Below are positions 53,122 through 62,401 of a stretch of DNA of 64,000 bases, one piece after another. The DNA comes from Pseudomonadota bacterium (GTDB lineage Bacteria > Desulfobacterota > Desulfarculia > Desulfarculales > Desulfarculaceae). The stretch spans positions 33,226 to 97,225 of the forward strand of contig JAHIQI010000036.1 of the NCBI GenBank assembly GCA_018902755.1, in the 5' to 3' direction. The notes under the pieces are model-generated. The model had not been told where the DNA came from and did not search any database. It saw only the letters and a list, made by a program, of their open reading frames with translations. Every line of letters starts with the position of its first letter. The first letter of the stretch is position 1. The translations under genes and the position numbers were made by a program.

Positions 53122-54288
53122 TTAAGCATCGGACGGTTCTTCTGCCCCCTTAAAGCTGAAGCTCTCATACTCTGCCCTAGCCTTTTCCAAAGCCTCGACT
53201 GTCGTATGGGGGACGTCAGGACCGAACTTATGCGGGACCGGCTGAGCAGTTGCGGGCAGGAATTCCCTTACAATGCCCAAGCTCTCATCAGTTTTGCAGA
53301 TGGATTCCATCGCCACTGGGGTCAGGCCTGTCATGGCTCTGATGCAATCTATGATCTCCGGGATGACAATGGCCTCGTTGTGCACCTGGTAGGTCAGGTA
53401 AATCTCCCTTTCATCCACCGCCATCGCCTCCTGCCAGACGGCCACCTCCCACATGTCGTTACGCGGTCGGCCCAGGTCGCGCATAAGCTCGATCACGGAA
53501 TTCAAAGCCACCACCCCGTTGCCAGCGCTGACCAGGGCAATCCGAGGAGCGTCCCACAAGGCATCCCGAAGCTCATCCAGGGTTAAAGGCGCTTTGGTCT
53601 CCACCATAGCGAAGTGGATATGACTGAGGTTGAACGGCCCTGCCGCTGCCATAGTGGTGATATCCAAATCAGGTATCACGCACTTGGCATCCGGACCCTG
53701 GTGGCTAGGGACCCTAACTTCGGGAATGACCGTGTTGATCATGCCGGTGTTGTGCGACTCCCAGGGATCGGTGCCCCTGCGCAATATCACCACACGGGCG
53801 CGCTCTATCCAGTCATGCTGGTGCAATGCCCCCAACACTCGGCAAAGGGCGGTGGTATTGCAAGACACCACCCGGGCGGTGTCCCTATCGAGGGCCTGGG
53901 CATAGTTGATCTGGGCAACAAACGAAAACCCGGTAAGTTCATGCTTTTCCCCGCCTTGGAAAATGGATTTCACCTCGGCTTGGCGGTAGGCTTCGCGGTT
54001 CAAAGCTGCTATGTGTTTCGGGGTACAGTCCACGATTATATCAATTTGGTTCAAAAGGTCTGCAAGCACCCCCTCCACTGGAATCCATGCCGCTTTCATT
54101 TGGTCCATGTGCGCATCGGTAGCGGCATAAATCGGATAGTTGCGTTCCACGGCTACCCGAATGCGGTAGTCCTGAATCACATCACATATCCCCACTAATT
54201 CCATGTCGTCTTGCAGAGAAACCGCATCCGCAGCCCGCTTGCCGATGACCCCATATCCGTTAATTGCCACCTTGACTTTCGACTTCAT
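53122..54288 (-). CDS. Type II (archaeal-type) glyceraldehyde-3-phosphate dehydrogenase
   Basis: A 388-residue enzyme of the archaeal Gap family: AINGYGVIGKRAADAV (Rossmann), catalytic VVSCNTTALCRV (Cys about 141), and PDLDITTMAAAG. It is unlike the common bacterial GapA. It should oxidise glyceraldehyde-3-phosphate in glycolysis or act in reverse. GGAGG is 8 bp before the ATG. A C-terminal tail of about 40 residues exceeds archaeal length (about 340). Confidence 0.9.
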   Translation of the reverse strand: MKSKVKVAINGYGVIGKRAADAVSLQDDMELVGICDVIQDYRIRVAVERNYPIYAATDAHMDQMKAAWIPVEGVLADLLNQIDIIVDCTPKHIAALNREAYRQAEVKSIFQGGEKHELTGFSFVAQINYAQALDRDTARVVSCNTTALCRVLGALHQHDWIERARVVILRRGTDPWESHNTGMINTVIPEVRVPSHQGPDAKCVIPDLDITTMAAAGPFNLSHIHFAMVETKAPLTLDELRDALWDAPRIALVSAGNGVVALNSVIELMRDLGRPRNDMWEVAVWQEAMAVDEREIYLTYQVHNEAIVIPEIIDCIRAMTGLTPVAMESICKTDESLGIVREFLPATAQPVPHKFGPDVPHTTVEALEKARAEYESFSFKGAEEPSDA

Positions 54289-54335
54289 CGGATTGCCTCC
54301 GCGGAAACAACTTACTGTAAATTCATTTGAACCCT

Positions 54336-54572
54336 CTATTTTCCCGACATCTCTTTAAAATACTTTTCAAGCTCCACGAAGGAGGGCATGCCCCGGAAAA
54401 CTAATTCTCCGTCCACCAAGATGTTGGGCGACCCTTTGATCCCGTATTTATGTTGCATCTCCGGGTCATCTTCCAAGTAGCAGATGGAGTATGGAACTCC
54501 CAACTTCTTGAACTCGGCTTCAAGCATGGCGCAATGGTGGCAACTACGGGTGACTGCTAGCTCTACCTTCAT
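54336..54572 (-). CDS. Glutaredoxin/thioredoxin-like protein
   Basis: A 78-residue redox-fold protein with active-site TRSCHHCAMLEAEF (Cys-x-x-Cys near residues 9-12) and the cis-Pro segment IKGSPNILVDGE. ATG 54572 follows AAAGGAG; a longer frame to 54605 would overlap the ldh end. It lies between GAPDH and LDH in one minus-strand series. Confidence 0.85.
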   Translation of the reverse strand: MKVELAVTRSCHHCAMLEAEFKKLGVPYSICYLEDDPEMQHKYGIKGSPNILVDGELVFRGMPSFVELEKYFKEMSGK

Positions 54573-54585
54573 CTGGGCTCTCCTT

Positions 54586-55542
54586 TCATGACTCCATAGC
54601 TTCAATATGGCGGCGAATCAGTTTTCCCGATTTGACCAGTGCCTTTTCCTCTTGGATATCCAAGAGGACATCAAGTCCGCGCTTAACTCCTTGCCCACCA
54701 ACGACCCTTGGCAGGGACAGACACACGTCTCGTATGCCATACAATCCATCGGTGAGAGCAGAAACGGTCAAGACGCTGTCCTGGTCCTTGAGAATGGCCT
54801 CCACGATGCGGGTTACGGCCAACCCGATGGCCCAATAAGTCGCACTTTTGCGGCGGATGATCTCGTAGGCGGCCTTGCGGACTTGTTCATTGATGCCTTC
54901 CCTGGCTCCCAGCATACAGGATTGCGTGCAGACCGGGCATAGTTCGGTCATGGGCACACCAGCGATGTTGGCGCGGCTCCATACCATCACCTCGCTGTCA
55001 CCATGTTCACCAATCACATAGGCGTGCACGTTGCGCACATCCACTGCACAGTTCTGGGACAACAAATGACGGAAACGGGATGAGTCCAGCACGGTACCCG
55101 ATCCGAGCACCCTGCCTGGGTCCAAACCAGACTCTTTGACCGCCACATATGTAAGGACGTCCACTGGGTTGCTGACCATGAGGAGGATGGGAGCGGGATT
55201 GTGCTCAAGGATGCGCGGAATGATCGACTTGACGATCTCGGCATTTTTGTGGGTTAGGTCCAATCGAGTCTCGCCCGGTTTTTGGGCGGCCCCGGCGGTG
55301 ATGACCACGATGTCCGCGTTCCTGCATAGTTCATAGCCGCCCGCCTCCACCTGTACCGGCTGCAAAAAAGAGAGACTATGCTCCAAGTCCATGGCTTCTC
55401 CCTCGGCCCGTTCGGGGTCATGATCGATGAGGGCCAGATGGCGGGCCACGCCATTTATCATTAAAGCATAGGCAAAAGTGGAGCCCACCATGCCTGCGCC
55501 CACCACCGCCACCTTGGAGAACGGTTCATTTGATTGGACCAT
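54586..55542 (-). CDS. ldh: L-lactate dehydrogenase
   Basis: NAD-dependent LDH of 318 residues: VGAGMVGS (Rossmann), NAD-binding Asp in LIDHD, the substrate loop ITAGAAQKPGETR with Gln 87 (the LDH-specific residue; malate dehydrogenases have Arg), and the active-site GEHGDSEV. ATG 55542 has GGGAG upstream; ATG 55569 is an alternative overlapping the ATPase gene. Confidence 0.9.
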   Translation of the reverse strand: MVQSNEPFSKVAVVGAGMVGSTFAYALMINGVARHLALIDHDPERAEGEAMDLEHSLSFLQPVQVEAGGYELCRNADIVVITAGAAQKPGETRLDLTHKNAEIVKSIIPRILEHNPAPILLMVSNPVDVLTYVAVKESGLDPGRVLGSGTVLDSSRFRHLLSQNCAVDVRNVHAYVIGEHGDSEVMVWSRANIAGVPMTELCPVCTQSCMLGAREGINEQVRKAAYEIIRRKSATYWAIGLAVTRIVEAILKDQDSVLTVSALTDGLYGIRDVCLSLPRVVGGQGVKRGLDVLLDIQEEKALVKSGKLIRRHIEAMES

Positions 55543-55561
55543 GTCTGCTCCCGGCCCCATC

Positions 55562-57754
55562 TCAGCCATCTATTTTCAACAGCCTGGCGTTTACGGCCAC
55601 GATTACCGTAGACAGCGACATGAGCACCGCGCCCATGGCCGGGCTCAGCAAAACGCCCTGCTGGTAAAGCACGCCGGCGGCCAACGGTATAGCGAAGGCG
55701 TTGTAGCCTGTGGCCCAGATCAGATTTTGGATCATCTTGCGGTAGGTGGCCCGAGACAACTCCACCAGGGCCACGGCGTCCTCTGGGTTGCTCTTGACCA
55801 GAACGATATCGGCCGTCTCCACCGCCACATCGGTGCCCGCCCCGATGGCGATGCCCACGTCGGCCTGTGCCAGAGCGGGGGCGTCGTTGACCCCGTCGCC
55901 GGTCATGGCCACCAGCCAGCCCCGTGACTGCACCTCCTTGACCTTCTCGGACTTCTCCTCGGGTAGAACTTCCGCGAAGTACTCGTCCAGGTCCAGCTCT
56001 TGAGCCACGGCTTTGGCCACCTTTTGATTGTCGCCGGTGATCATCATCACCCGGATGCCCATCTCCTTGAAGCGCCTCACCGCCTCTTTGGATTCGGGTC
56101 TGATCACGTCAGTCAGAGCTATCGATCCGGCTAGCTCTCCGTCAACCAGCACGAAGGCCAGGGTGGCGCCTTTCCCCTCGGCCTCTGTCAGCTTGTCCTC
56201 TGGATATGAAAGGGATTGTTCCTTGAGATATCGCGGGCTGACCACCATGATCCGGCGGCCCTCCACCTCGGCCTGGGCGCCCTTGCCTGGGATGGCTTTG
56301 AAGCCCTGAGGCTGGGGATGGCCTTCGGCCGCCTCGGCTATGGCTTTGGCGATGGGGTGTTCGGATTGGGACTCCACCGCCCCGGCCAGTTGCAAGATAT
56401 CCTTTTCGCTGAAACCTTCCTTGAAGCTAACGATCTGGCTCACCCCGAACTCCCCCTTGGTCAAGGTGCCGGTCTTGTCGAACAGGATGGCCTTGATGTT
56501 GCGGGCCTGCTCAAAGGGCGAGCGGTTGCGTATCAGAAATCCATGACTGGCCGCCAGGGCAGTGGAAACCGCGACCACCAAGGGAACCGCCAAGCCCAGA
56601 GCATGGGGGCAGGTGATGACCATCACCGTCACCGTGCGCTCCAGGGCAAAGGCGAAATCCACCGCGCTGAACGTCAGCCAGGCGGCCAGGGTGCTGCCCC
56701 CCGCGCCGATGGCGATGTAGGTCAACCATTTGGCCGCTCGGTTGGCCAGGTCCTGGGTGCGGCTTTTGCTCTCCTGGGCCTGTTCCACCAGCTTGATGAC
56801 CTGGTTTAAGAAGGACGCCTCGCCAGTCTTCTCCACCTTCACCTTGAGCGAGCCCTCGCCGTTGATGGCCCCGCCGATCACCTGGTCGCCGGTTTGTTTT
56901 TCCACCGGCTTGGACTCGCCGGTGAGCATGGCCTCGTTCACCGAAGAAGCTCCGTCGGCCACCTGGCCGTCCACCGGGATCTGCTCGCCCGGTTTGATCA
57001 ACACCAAGTCGCCCTCAATCAGATCACTGACCGGCACGTCTTCGGTGGAGCCGTCCCCGGCCAGCTTGTGCGCTTCCTTGGGGACCAGCTTGGCCAACTC
57101 CTCCAGGGCCCGGGAGGCCCCCATCACCGAGCGCATCTCGATCCAGTGCCCCAGGAGCATGATGTCGATCAAGGTGGCCAGTTCCCAGAAGAAGACCTTG
57201 CCCTCAAGGCCTAGGGCCACCACGCTGGAATAGGCGTAGGCCACTGTGATGGCCAAGGCGATGAGGGTCATCATGCCCGGGCTACCCTGCTTGACCTCGC
57301 TGAACAGCCCCTTGAGGAAGGGCCAGCCGCCGTAGAAGAATACGAAGCTGGCCAAGGCCAGCAGCACGTAGCGGTCGCCGTCGAAACTCAGGGCCTGCTC
57401 CAGGCCCAGGGTGGACTGGATCAGGGGTGACAGGGCCAGGATGGGAACCGTGGCCGCCAGGGAAATGAAGAACCTCTTGCGGAAGTCAGCCACCATGTGG
57501 GCGTGGTGGGATGCGTGACCGCTGTGGCCCCCGCCATGACCTTGGTGGTCGCCATGCTTGCCGTGGCCTTGAGGTCCCTGGTGCCCTTGGTGTTCCTGGT
57601 GGTCGGAGTCGTGCTCCTGGTCCGCTGGACCCCGTGAATCACCGTGACCGGAGCTATGGTCCATTGAATTCATATGATCATGACCGCTTCGATCCTGATG
57701 CCGTGATTGGCTTCCGTGTGCTTCGTCACCGTCATGGTGATCGTGGGCTTTCAT
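55562..57754 (-). CDS. copB: CopB-type copper P-type ATPase
   Basis: A 730-residue P1B ATPase. The first 88 residues are extremely rich in His (HGKHGDHQGHGGGHSGHASHH-like, without a CxxC HMA domain). Helix 6 has TCPHALGLAVPLVV (CPH, the CopB-type P1B-3 signature), then DKTGTLTKGE and GDGVNDAPAL. It should export Cu (or Ag) from the cytoplasm. It begins a minus-strand unit with two small membrane proteins upstream. Confidence 0.93.
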   Translation of the reverse strand: MKAHDHHDGDEAHGSQSRHQDRSGHDHMNSMDHSSGHGDSRGPADQEHDSDHQEHQGHQGPQGHGKHGDHQGHGGGHSGHASHHAHMVADFRKRFFISLAATVPILALSPLIQSTLGLEQALSFDGDRYVLLALASFVFFYGGWPFLKGLFSEVKQGSPGMMTLIALAITVAYAYSSVVALGLEGKVFFWELATLIDIMLLGHWIEMRSVMGASRALEELAKLVPKEAHKLAGDGSTEDVPVSDLIEGDLVLIKPGEQIPVDGQVADGASSVNEAMLTGESKPVEKQTGDQVIGGAINGEGSLKVKVEKTGEASFLNQVIKLVEQAQESKSRTQDLANRAAKWLTYIAIGAGGSTLAAWLTFSAVDFAFALERTVTVMVITCPHALGLAVPLVVAVSTALAASHGFLIRNRSPFEQARNIKAILFDKTGTLTKGEFGVSQIVSFKEGFSEKDILQLAGAVESQSEHPIAKAIAEAAEGHPQPQGFKAIPGKGAQAEVEGRRIMVVSPRYLKEQSLSYPEDKLTEAEGKGATLAFVLVDGELAGSIALTDVIRPESKEAVRRFKEMGIRVMMITGDNQKVAKAVAQELDLDEYFAEVLPEEKSEKVKEVQSRGWLVAMTGDGVNDAPALAQADVGIAIGAGTDVAVETADIVLVKSNPEDAVALVELSRATYRKMIQNLIWATGYNAFAIPLAAGVLYQQGVLLSPAMGAVLMSLSTVIVAVNARLLKIDG

Positions 57755-57758
57755 TTCG

Positions 57759-58058
57759 TTAATCTTCCTCCTCGGTCGAAGAACTGTTCGTCTTCAACCC
57801 AAGGTTGTATATGCTGGCGATACTGGCCCCTACCAGCCAGGATATGATGAATGTCTGAACGAGCCCCATGCCCGTTTCCAAAAATGGAACATTCATCCTG
57901 ATGATAGGAGCCACATCAATACCGTGCAGAAGGCTATTAAAAAAGATTATGGTCTGCGCCTTACCCATAACGGTCATCACCAACACACAACCCAGATATA
58001 GAAGGGCGCCGGTCAGTCCGAATGCCAGACCCAATCTGCGCGCCTCAATTCTGGTCAT
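57759..58058 (-). CDS. DUF5676-like membrane protein
   Basis: A 99-residue protein with three hydrophobic helices: LGLAFGLTGALLYLGCVLVM, a central one and ETGMGLVQTFIISWLVGASI. This resembles DUF5676 proteins commonly encoded by copper ATPases; function unknown. AAGGGG precedes ATG 58058; the frame continues further upstream but without a good site. Confidence 0.75.
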   Translation of the reverse strand: MTRIEARRLGLAFGLTGALLYLGCVLVMTVMGKAQTIIFFNSLLHGIDVAPIIRMNVPFLETGMGLVQTFIISWLVGASIASIYNLGLKTNSSSTEEED

Positions 58059-58248
58059 GATGATCCCCTTTTCCATGGCCGCCATTACCATGACCATGCC
58101 CTCTCATCATGAGCAGATGAATGGCAAAGCATCCAACTATGAACAAAAACAACAAAGCGCTGCCACTCACACCGAGCACAGGTAGTATGAATATGAGAAG
58201 CAGGGGCCCCAGGCAGGCCATCATCATCCACCAGCTATGACTTTTCAC
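58045..58248 (-). CDS. DUF2933-like small membrane protein
   Basis: A 67-residue protein with two helices (LGPLLLIFILPVLGVSG and LFLFIVGCFAIHLLMM) and a His/Gly-rich C-terminus (RGHGHGNGGHGKGDHH), as in DUF2933 proteins of copper clusters. GGGAGGGG precedes GTG 58248. It overlaps the next gene by 14 bp. Confidence 0.75.
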   Translation of the reverse strand: MKSHSWWMMMACLGPLLLIFILPVLGVSGSALLFLFIVGCFAIHLLMMRGHGHGNGGHGKGDHHDQN

Positions 58249-58412
58249 TTCCGCCCCTCCCTCATCCGCGCCCACCGCTCGCGTGGTCGGCAACCTAGAT
58301 CAAAACTAGCGCACCCAAGACAGCTGGATATGGACCGCGCCCCTACGGTGCCCATTGCCCAGGGGGCCTGGCAGCCCGGTCGTTAGGGACTCTCGCATAA
58401 ATTGGACTGGCC

Positions 58413-58937
58413 TCAGTAGCCTCCCGTGCCCAAGCCGGGGCATGCCCAGCCTCGGTCGCCTAACTGTTGACGGCACTGGCTGAGATAACGGTCATGCTCT
58501 TGATCCAGCTTCGCCCGCAATTCGGTTACCTGTTCAGAGAGTTCCTTGATCCGCTTCTGGTCTGGCTCAGGCTGCCCCCACAGGGTCTGCAACTCCATCT
58601 GCTTGGCGTTCAACTCCTGGCGCAGGGGCAGGGTGTCATGCATGAACTGGGATCTTAGCTGCCGCCATTGCTGGCGCTGCTCGGGGCTCATGCCAGCCCA
58701 CCCCTCTTGCGAGGGATTCATCCCGGCCCCTCCCATGCCCCGCCCCATGTGCCCTTGCCCGTAGCCTGGCCCCATCATGCCGGGACCCATGCCCTGGCCG
58801 CCAGGCCCATAACCGGGTCCATAATACTGCTGCCCTTGCTGAGGCTGACGGTTTTGTTGTGCCCACAAAGGTGCCGCCGTAAGCAACAGAATGGCGGCGC
58901 ATATAAACATTGCCTTTATCGTGTTTCTCATCCTCAT
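58413..58937 (-). CDS. Spy/ZraP-like periplasmic metal-binding protein
   Basis: A 174-residue protein: signal peptide to about residue 26 (LWAQ), a Gly/Gln/Met/Tyr-rich segment (residues 30-80), then a helical hairpin with LRQELNAKQMELQTLWGQPEPDQ and a C-terminus with two Cys. Periplasmic heavy-metal sensor/chaperone family. It overlaps the next gene start by 4 bp, so the two are co-translated. Confidence 0.82.
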   Translation of the reverse strand: MRMRNTIKAMFICAAILLLTAAPLWAQQNRQPQQGQQYYGPGYGPGGQGMGPGMMGPGYGQGHMGRGMGGAGMNPSQEGWAGMSPEQRQQWRQLRSQFMHDTLPLRQELNAKQMELQTLWGQPEPDQKRIKELSEQVTELRAKLDQEHDRYLSQCRQQLGDRGWACPGLGTGGY

Positions 58938-59641
58938 TGTAAGCTTCCGCCTTCCAGCTTCTTGGCTTGTTCTGGGGTCAAGATGCCCTTAAGACCCCGA
59001 AGATACTCCAAGCCCGCCAGGAACATGTCGGCCTGAGCTCCCGCTTTCTGGATGAACAATTCCTTGACCCGCTTGGCGTCCAACTTTTGGTCCCAGCGCA
59101 GACTGGACAACTCGATTTCCAGCTTGGTCCGCATGGCCCACAGATCAACCATCTTTTCCAGCCGTTCGCGGGCAAGCTTGCGCACCTTGTTCCATTGCTC
59201 GGGGGTCAGGTTAAGCTGCTCCAGCATATCGGTCATGCGCGCCATCATGCCACGGCCCCTGCCTTTGCCCCCACCGGAGATCATGCCGCCCATCATCTTG
59301 CCCATGCCACCGGGGCCGCCCATCATGTGGCTCATCATCATGCGCATCATGCCGGGGCCCATAATGCCTCCGCCTGAGCCACCGCCCATCATGCCCATGC
59401 CGCCGCTTGCGCCGGAGCCCATCATTCCCTGACCGGGTCCGCCAGGCATGCCGGAGCCGCCCATCATGGCCGGACCTTGTTGAGGACCAGCGGTATTGGG
59501 TTGCCCAGCAACGGGTTTTTGCACACTCGGCTGCTGCTGGTGGTGCTCCTCCACGGCCAAGGCTGGGCTGATGAACACCAAGCCACAGATACTGATAAAC
59601 AATACGGCTAGCAGGACGTTAGAAAATTTCATTCTCATCAT
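58934..59641 (-). CDS. Met/Gly-rich Spy/CpxP-like periplasmic protein
   Basis: A 235-residue protein: signal peptide (residues 8-30), then a long region dominated by Met and Gly (MMGSG, MRMMMSHMMGG; residues 60-125), then a Spy/CpxP-like helical domain with LNLTPEQWNKVRKLARERL. Met-rich stretches are typical for Cu(I)/Ag(I) binding. AGGAGG precedes ATG 59641. It leads the pair with the previous gene. Confidence 0.82.
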   Translation of the reverse strand: MMRMKFSNVLLAVLFISICGLVFISPALAVEEHHQQQPSVQKPVAGQPNTAGPQQGPAMMGGSGMPGGPGQGMMGSGASGGMGMMGGGSGGGIMGPGMMRMMMSHMMGGPGGMGKMMGGMISGGGKGRGRGMMARMTDMLEQLNLTPEQWNKVRKLARERLEKMVDLWAMRTKLEIELSSLRWDQKLDAKRVKELFIQKAGAQADMFLAGLEYLRGLKGILTPEQAKKLEGGSLQ

Positions 59642-60052
59642 GATCACCTCCTTACTGGGTGGCAGTAAATGACCAGCAAAAAATGATTGAACGCGTAGGG
59701 TACTCTGAAACCCCCTATTTTATAGGTAATCAGTAGCCCTCTTTAAAGATACGGCTCCTGAAGCGACATTTAATACCCTATGTACGTAGTATGCGCTTGA
59801 CAGTCCACCAGAGTCAAGCCAAGCAAATAAACGTTAATTCAGGCTTTATAAGGTAGTTGTGTAACCAAGAAAGAAGCAGCACTTACATGATTCTCTATCT
59901 ATATCACGCGTTGTTTTTCATGTGCCACTAATAGGGTGGTTTTTCATCAAAAGCATTTTAATGTCAAGCAGGCATGCTGATAAAGTGTAATTCTATCCTG
60001 TCAACGTTAGATAGTATTGATTGCGCAGGCAGGAGTTGAGCGTAGCTTTTTG
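59642..60052. other. Intergenic region upstream of the Spy-like pair
   Basis: About 410 bp, AT-richer. On the minus strand a possible promoter TTGACT-18 bp-CATACT lies at 59788-59817, and an inverted repeat (CTGAaacCCCCTATtttATAGGtaaTCAG-like, within 59706-59734) sits in the leader. No gene is supported. Confidence 0.4.
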
Positions 60053-61087
60053 TCACCTTAAATTTAAGAATTGGGACACTGGCAATTCAATTCTAAAGGT
60101 GGTTCCATTGGCGCTGGTCTCTTTCAAAGATAAGTCTCCTCCATGGGCTTCTATTATTTTTTTTGCTATCGGCAGGCCAAGGCCGGTTCCACCTTTTTTG
60201 GTCGTGATAAATGGAGTGAAAAGTTGGGATTGTTTTTCTTGTGGAACACCCATGCCTTGATCTTGGACCTCGACATTAATCTTATTGTTCTGCATTACAG
60301 ACGTTACTTTGACTGTTCCACCTTTAGGTGATATTTCAATAGCATTATTGACTAAATTTAATATGGCCTGCTGCATACGATCATTATCAATTAAAATTTT
60401 TGGCAGCTTATGATCCAAGTGCGTCCTTATGTGACCAGGCTTATCATTGGCAGTTTCCGACACATCCACCACCTGCTCAATTAATTGGTTCAAGTCAGTC
60501 CTCTCTTTGTTTAATTCTAAAGGCCGGGCAAAGGCTAACATGTCCTTGACCATATTTTCCATGCGAGCAGTCTGAGCGATGGCGATGTCAAGTTTTTGAG
60601 CAGAAGGGTCTTCATCGTCTAACTTTCGCCTCACCTGCGAAACAAACCCGCCCACCGCCATTAGAGGAGATTTAAGATCATGTGCAATACTGGAGACTGC
60701 TTGACCTATAGCGACCAACCTGACATTTATTGCTCTTTCCGCCTGAAGCCTGATGTCTCGATCTCTGATCCATCCTAAAATTATAGAAAACATAATAAAG
60801 ATAGCACCCTGGGTAAAGTTACTAACGTAATAAGCCGTGATTCGATCCGAAGACCGAAATGCCAAAGGTAAATATATGGCAGCCGTAATGAAAGAAAAAG
60901 TTAGTCCACCTTTCATCCCAAACCAAAAGGCAGCTAGCACGATAGGAATCAAATATAGTTCACGATAAATTAGGTGCTCTATACCTCTTGCGTTCGGTGT
61001 CGCGTAGTGAAGAACACTGATCAAGGCGATAAGAAAAACAATCAACAGCAAATGCAATTTAACTCGTTTAGTTTCCGCTTGTGTCAT
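60053..61087 (-). CDS. Membrane sensor histidine kinase
   Basis: A 344-residue kinase: four or five N-terminal helices (about residues 10-110, HLLLIVFLIALISVLHY onward), H-box SSIAHDLKSPLMAVGG (His about 145), N-box ILNLVNNAIEIS, G-boxes DQGMGVP and GGTGLGLPIAKK. No receiver domain or regulator gene is adjacent. ATG 61087 overlaps the end of the upstream kinase by 20 bp. Confidence 0.88.
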   Translation of the reverse strand: MTQAETKRVKLHLLLIVFLIALISVLHYATPNARGIEHLIYRELYLIPIVLAAFWFGMKGGLTFSFITAAIYLPLAFRSSDRITAYYVSNFTQGAIFIMFSIILGWIRDRDIRLQAERAINVRLVAIGQAVSSIAHDLKSPLMAVGGFVSQVRRKLDDEDPSAQKLDIAIAQTARMENMVKDMLAFARPLELNKERTDLNQLIEQVVDVSETANDKPGHIRTHLDHKLPKILIDNDRMQQAILNLVNNAIEISPKGGTVKVTSVMQNNKINVEVQDQGMGVPQEKQSQLFTPFITTKKGGTGLGLPIAKKIIEAHGGDLSLKETSANGTTFRIELPVSQFLNLR

Positions 61088-62201
61088 CTTGATACCCACT
61101 AATGACGTGAGAACGCGGCCACATGGAATTCGGCCCATTTGCCGGAAGGTCAATCTTAAACGTGGTGCCTTCATCAGGCAAGCTATCAACGTTTATGGTA
61201 CCATGATGCTCTCTGACTATTCTCAGGGCTATGGCCATATTCATGCCAACAGCATCGGTTTTGGTCGTGAATAACGGATCAAATAAGTAGGGCATGTCAT
61301 CTGGTGCTATGCCTTTTCCTGTATCGCTAATTGTAACTATAAATCCGTCAGACGTTGCATTTAAATTAACTGTAATTAATCCTCCTTCGAGCATAGCATC
61401 CAGCGCATTGTTTAGCAGTATTTTGAATAATTTCTTAAGAAGCGTTGGATCGGCTATCACAGTAAGACTGCCCGCAGTATCCTTTAAAAAAGCGGAGCAT
61501 TTAATTTCGACATTCTGCCGCTCGACAGGCAAATTAAAATTCATTATAGTACTAGAAATCAATGTCCGCAAGTCAACAGGTCTGGCTTGTATCTCAGCCA
61601 AGTCCGTATATTCCCTCACGCCAGAAACAACCTGCTCCAAACGGCGGCTTTCTGCAATAATGCGACGCAAATATTGTATGTCACTTGCATCAGCAGCATG
61701 CTTGTTCAATAAATGGTTTGCTATCCCTCCTATGCTAGTCACGGGATTTCTGATTGAATGAGCTACGGCCCGCGCCACTCGTTCCATGCCCTCCAGCTTT
61801 TCTGCTAATAAACGGCGATGGTACTCCATCATCTGGGTAACGTCCCTAATCACCAATAAAAAATAATTTCGCCCGCCTTTACCTGCATCCCCTACGGCCA
61901 TTAGTTTGATGCTCACAATAAGCTCTCGAAGTACATGCTTATTGTGATAAGAAATTATATTATGCGTTCTAGACGTTTCTTTTTGAAGCGCGTCCTGAAT
62001 AAAGTTTATAAGGCTTTGGTCGCGAGACTCCTTTTCTAACAGTTCCAATAGACGCCTGCTGCTTATACTTTCATTTTCAAAGCCAAGAATGCTACAAGCT
62101 GCCGGGTTGTTTGTGACGATTACACCATTGCCATTCAATAATACAAGACCATCGTCTAAGAATGCAAAGATCAGTTTTAGGTTTTCTGATTGACGATCCA
62201 T
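61068..62201 (-). CDS. Cytoplasmic PAS histidine kinase with degenerate G2 box
   Basis: A 377-residue kinase without membrane helices: PAS domain (about residues 5-120, DDGLVLLNGNGVIV), H-box AVAHSIRNPVTSIGG (His about 147), N-box LFKILLNNALDAM, G1 SDTGKGIAP, but the expected GTGLGLAI is AVGMNMAIALRI, so nucleotide binding may be altered. It precedes and overlaps the membrane kinase gene. Confidence 0.86.
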   Translation of the reverse strand: MDRQSENLKLIFAFLDDGLVLLNGNGVIVTNNPAACSILGFENESISSRRLLELLEKESRDQSLINFIQDALQKETSRTHNIISYHNKHVLRELIVSIKLMAVGDAGKGGRNYFLLVIRDVTQMMEYHRRLLAEKLEGMERVARAVAHSIRNPVTSIGGIANHLLNKHAADASDIQYLRRIIAESRRLEQVVSGVREYTDLAEIQARPVDLRTLISSTIMNFNLPVERQNVEIKCSAFLKDTAGSLTVIADPTLLKKLFKILLNNALDAMLEGGLITVNLNATSDGFIVTISDTGKGIAPDDMPYLFDPLFTTKTDAVGMNMAIALRIVREHHGTINVDSLPDEGTTFKIDLPANGPNSMWPRSHVISGYQDDTSGN

Positions 62202-62401
62202 AACTAACCATCACTGCTGTCATGTAATCTGATAATCTGAATTAATTATATCCAAATCTCGTCTTTTATGCGGAATAAAAAATCAATACATAAACAAAGA
62301 TAAAGAGCCGCCCTCAATAAACTAGTTTTGAGTGCCATGAATTCTAAGTAATAAAATAATCATTATTAGCCAACGGCGAGGGAGGCTAAACGCATATTAG
62401 T

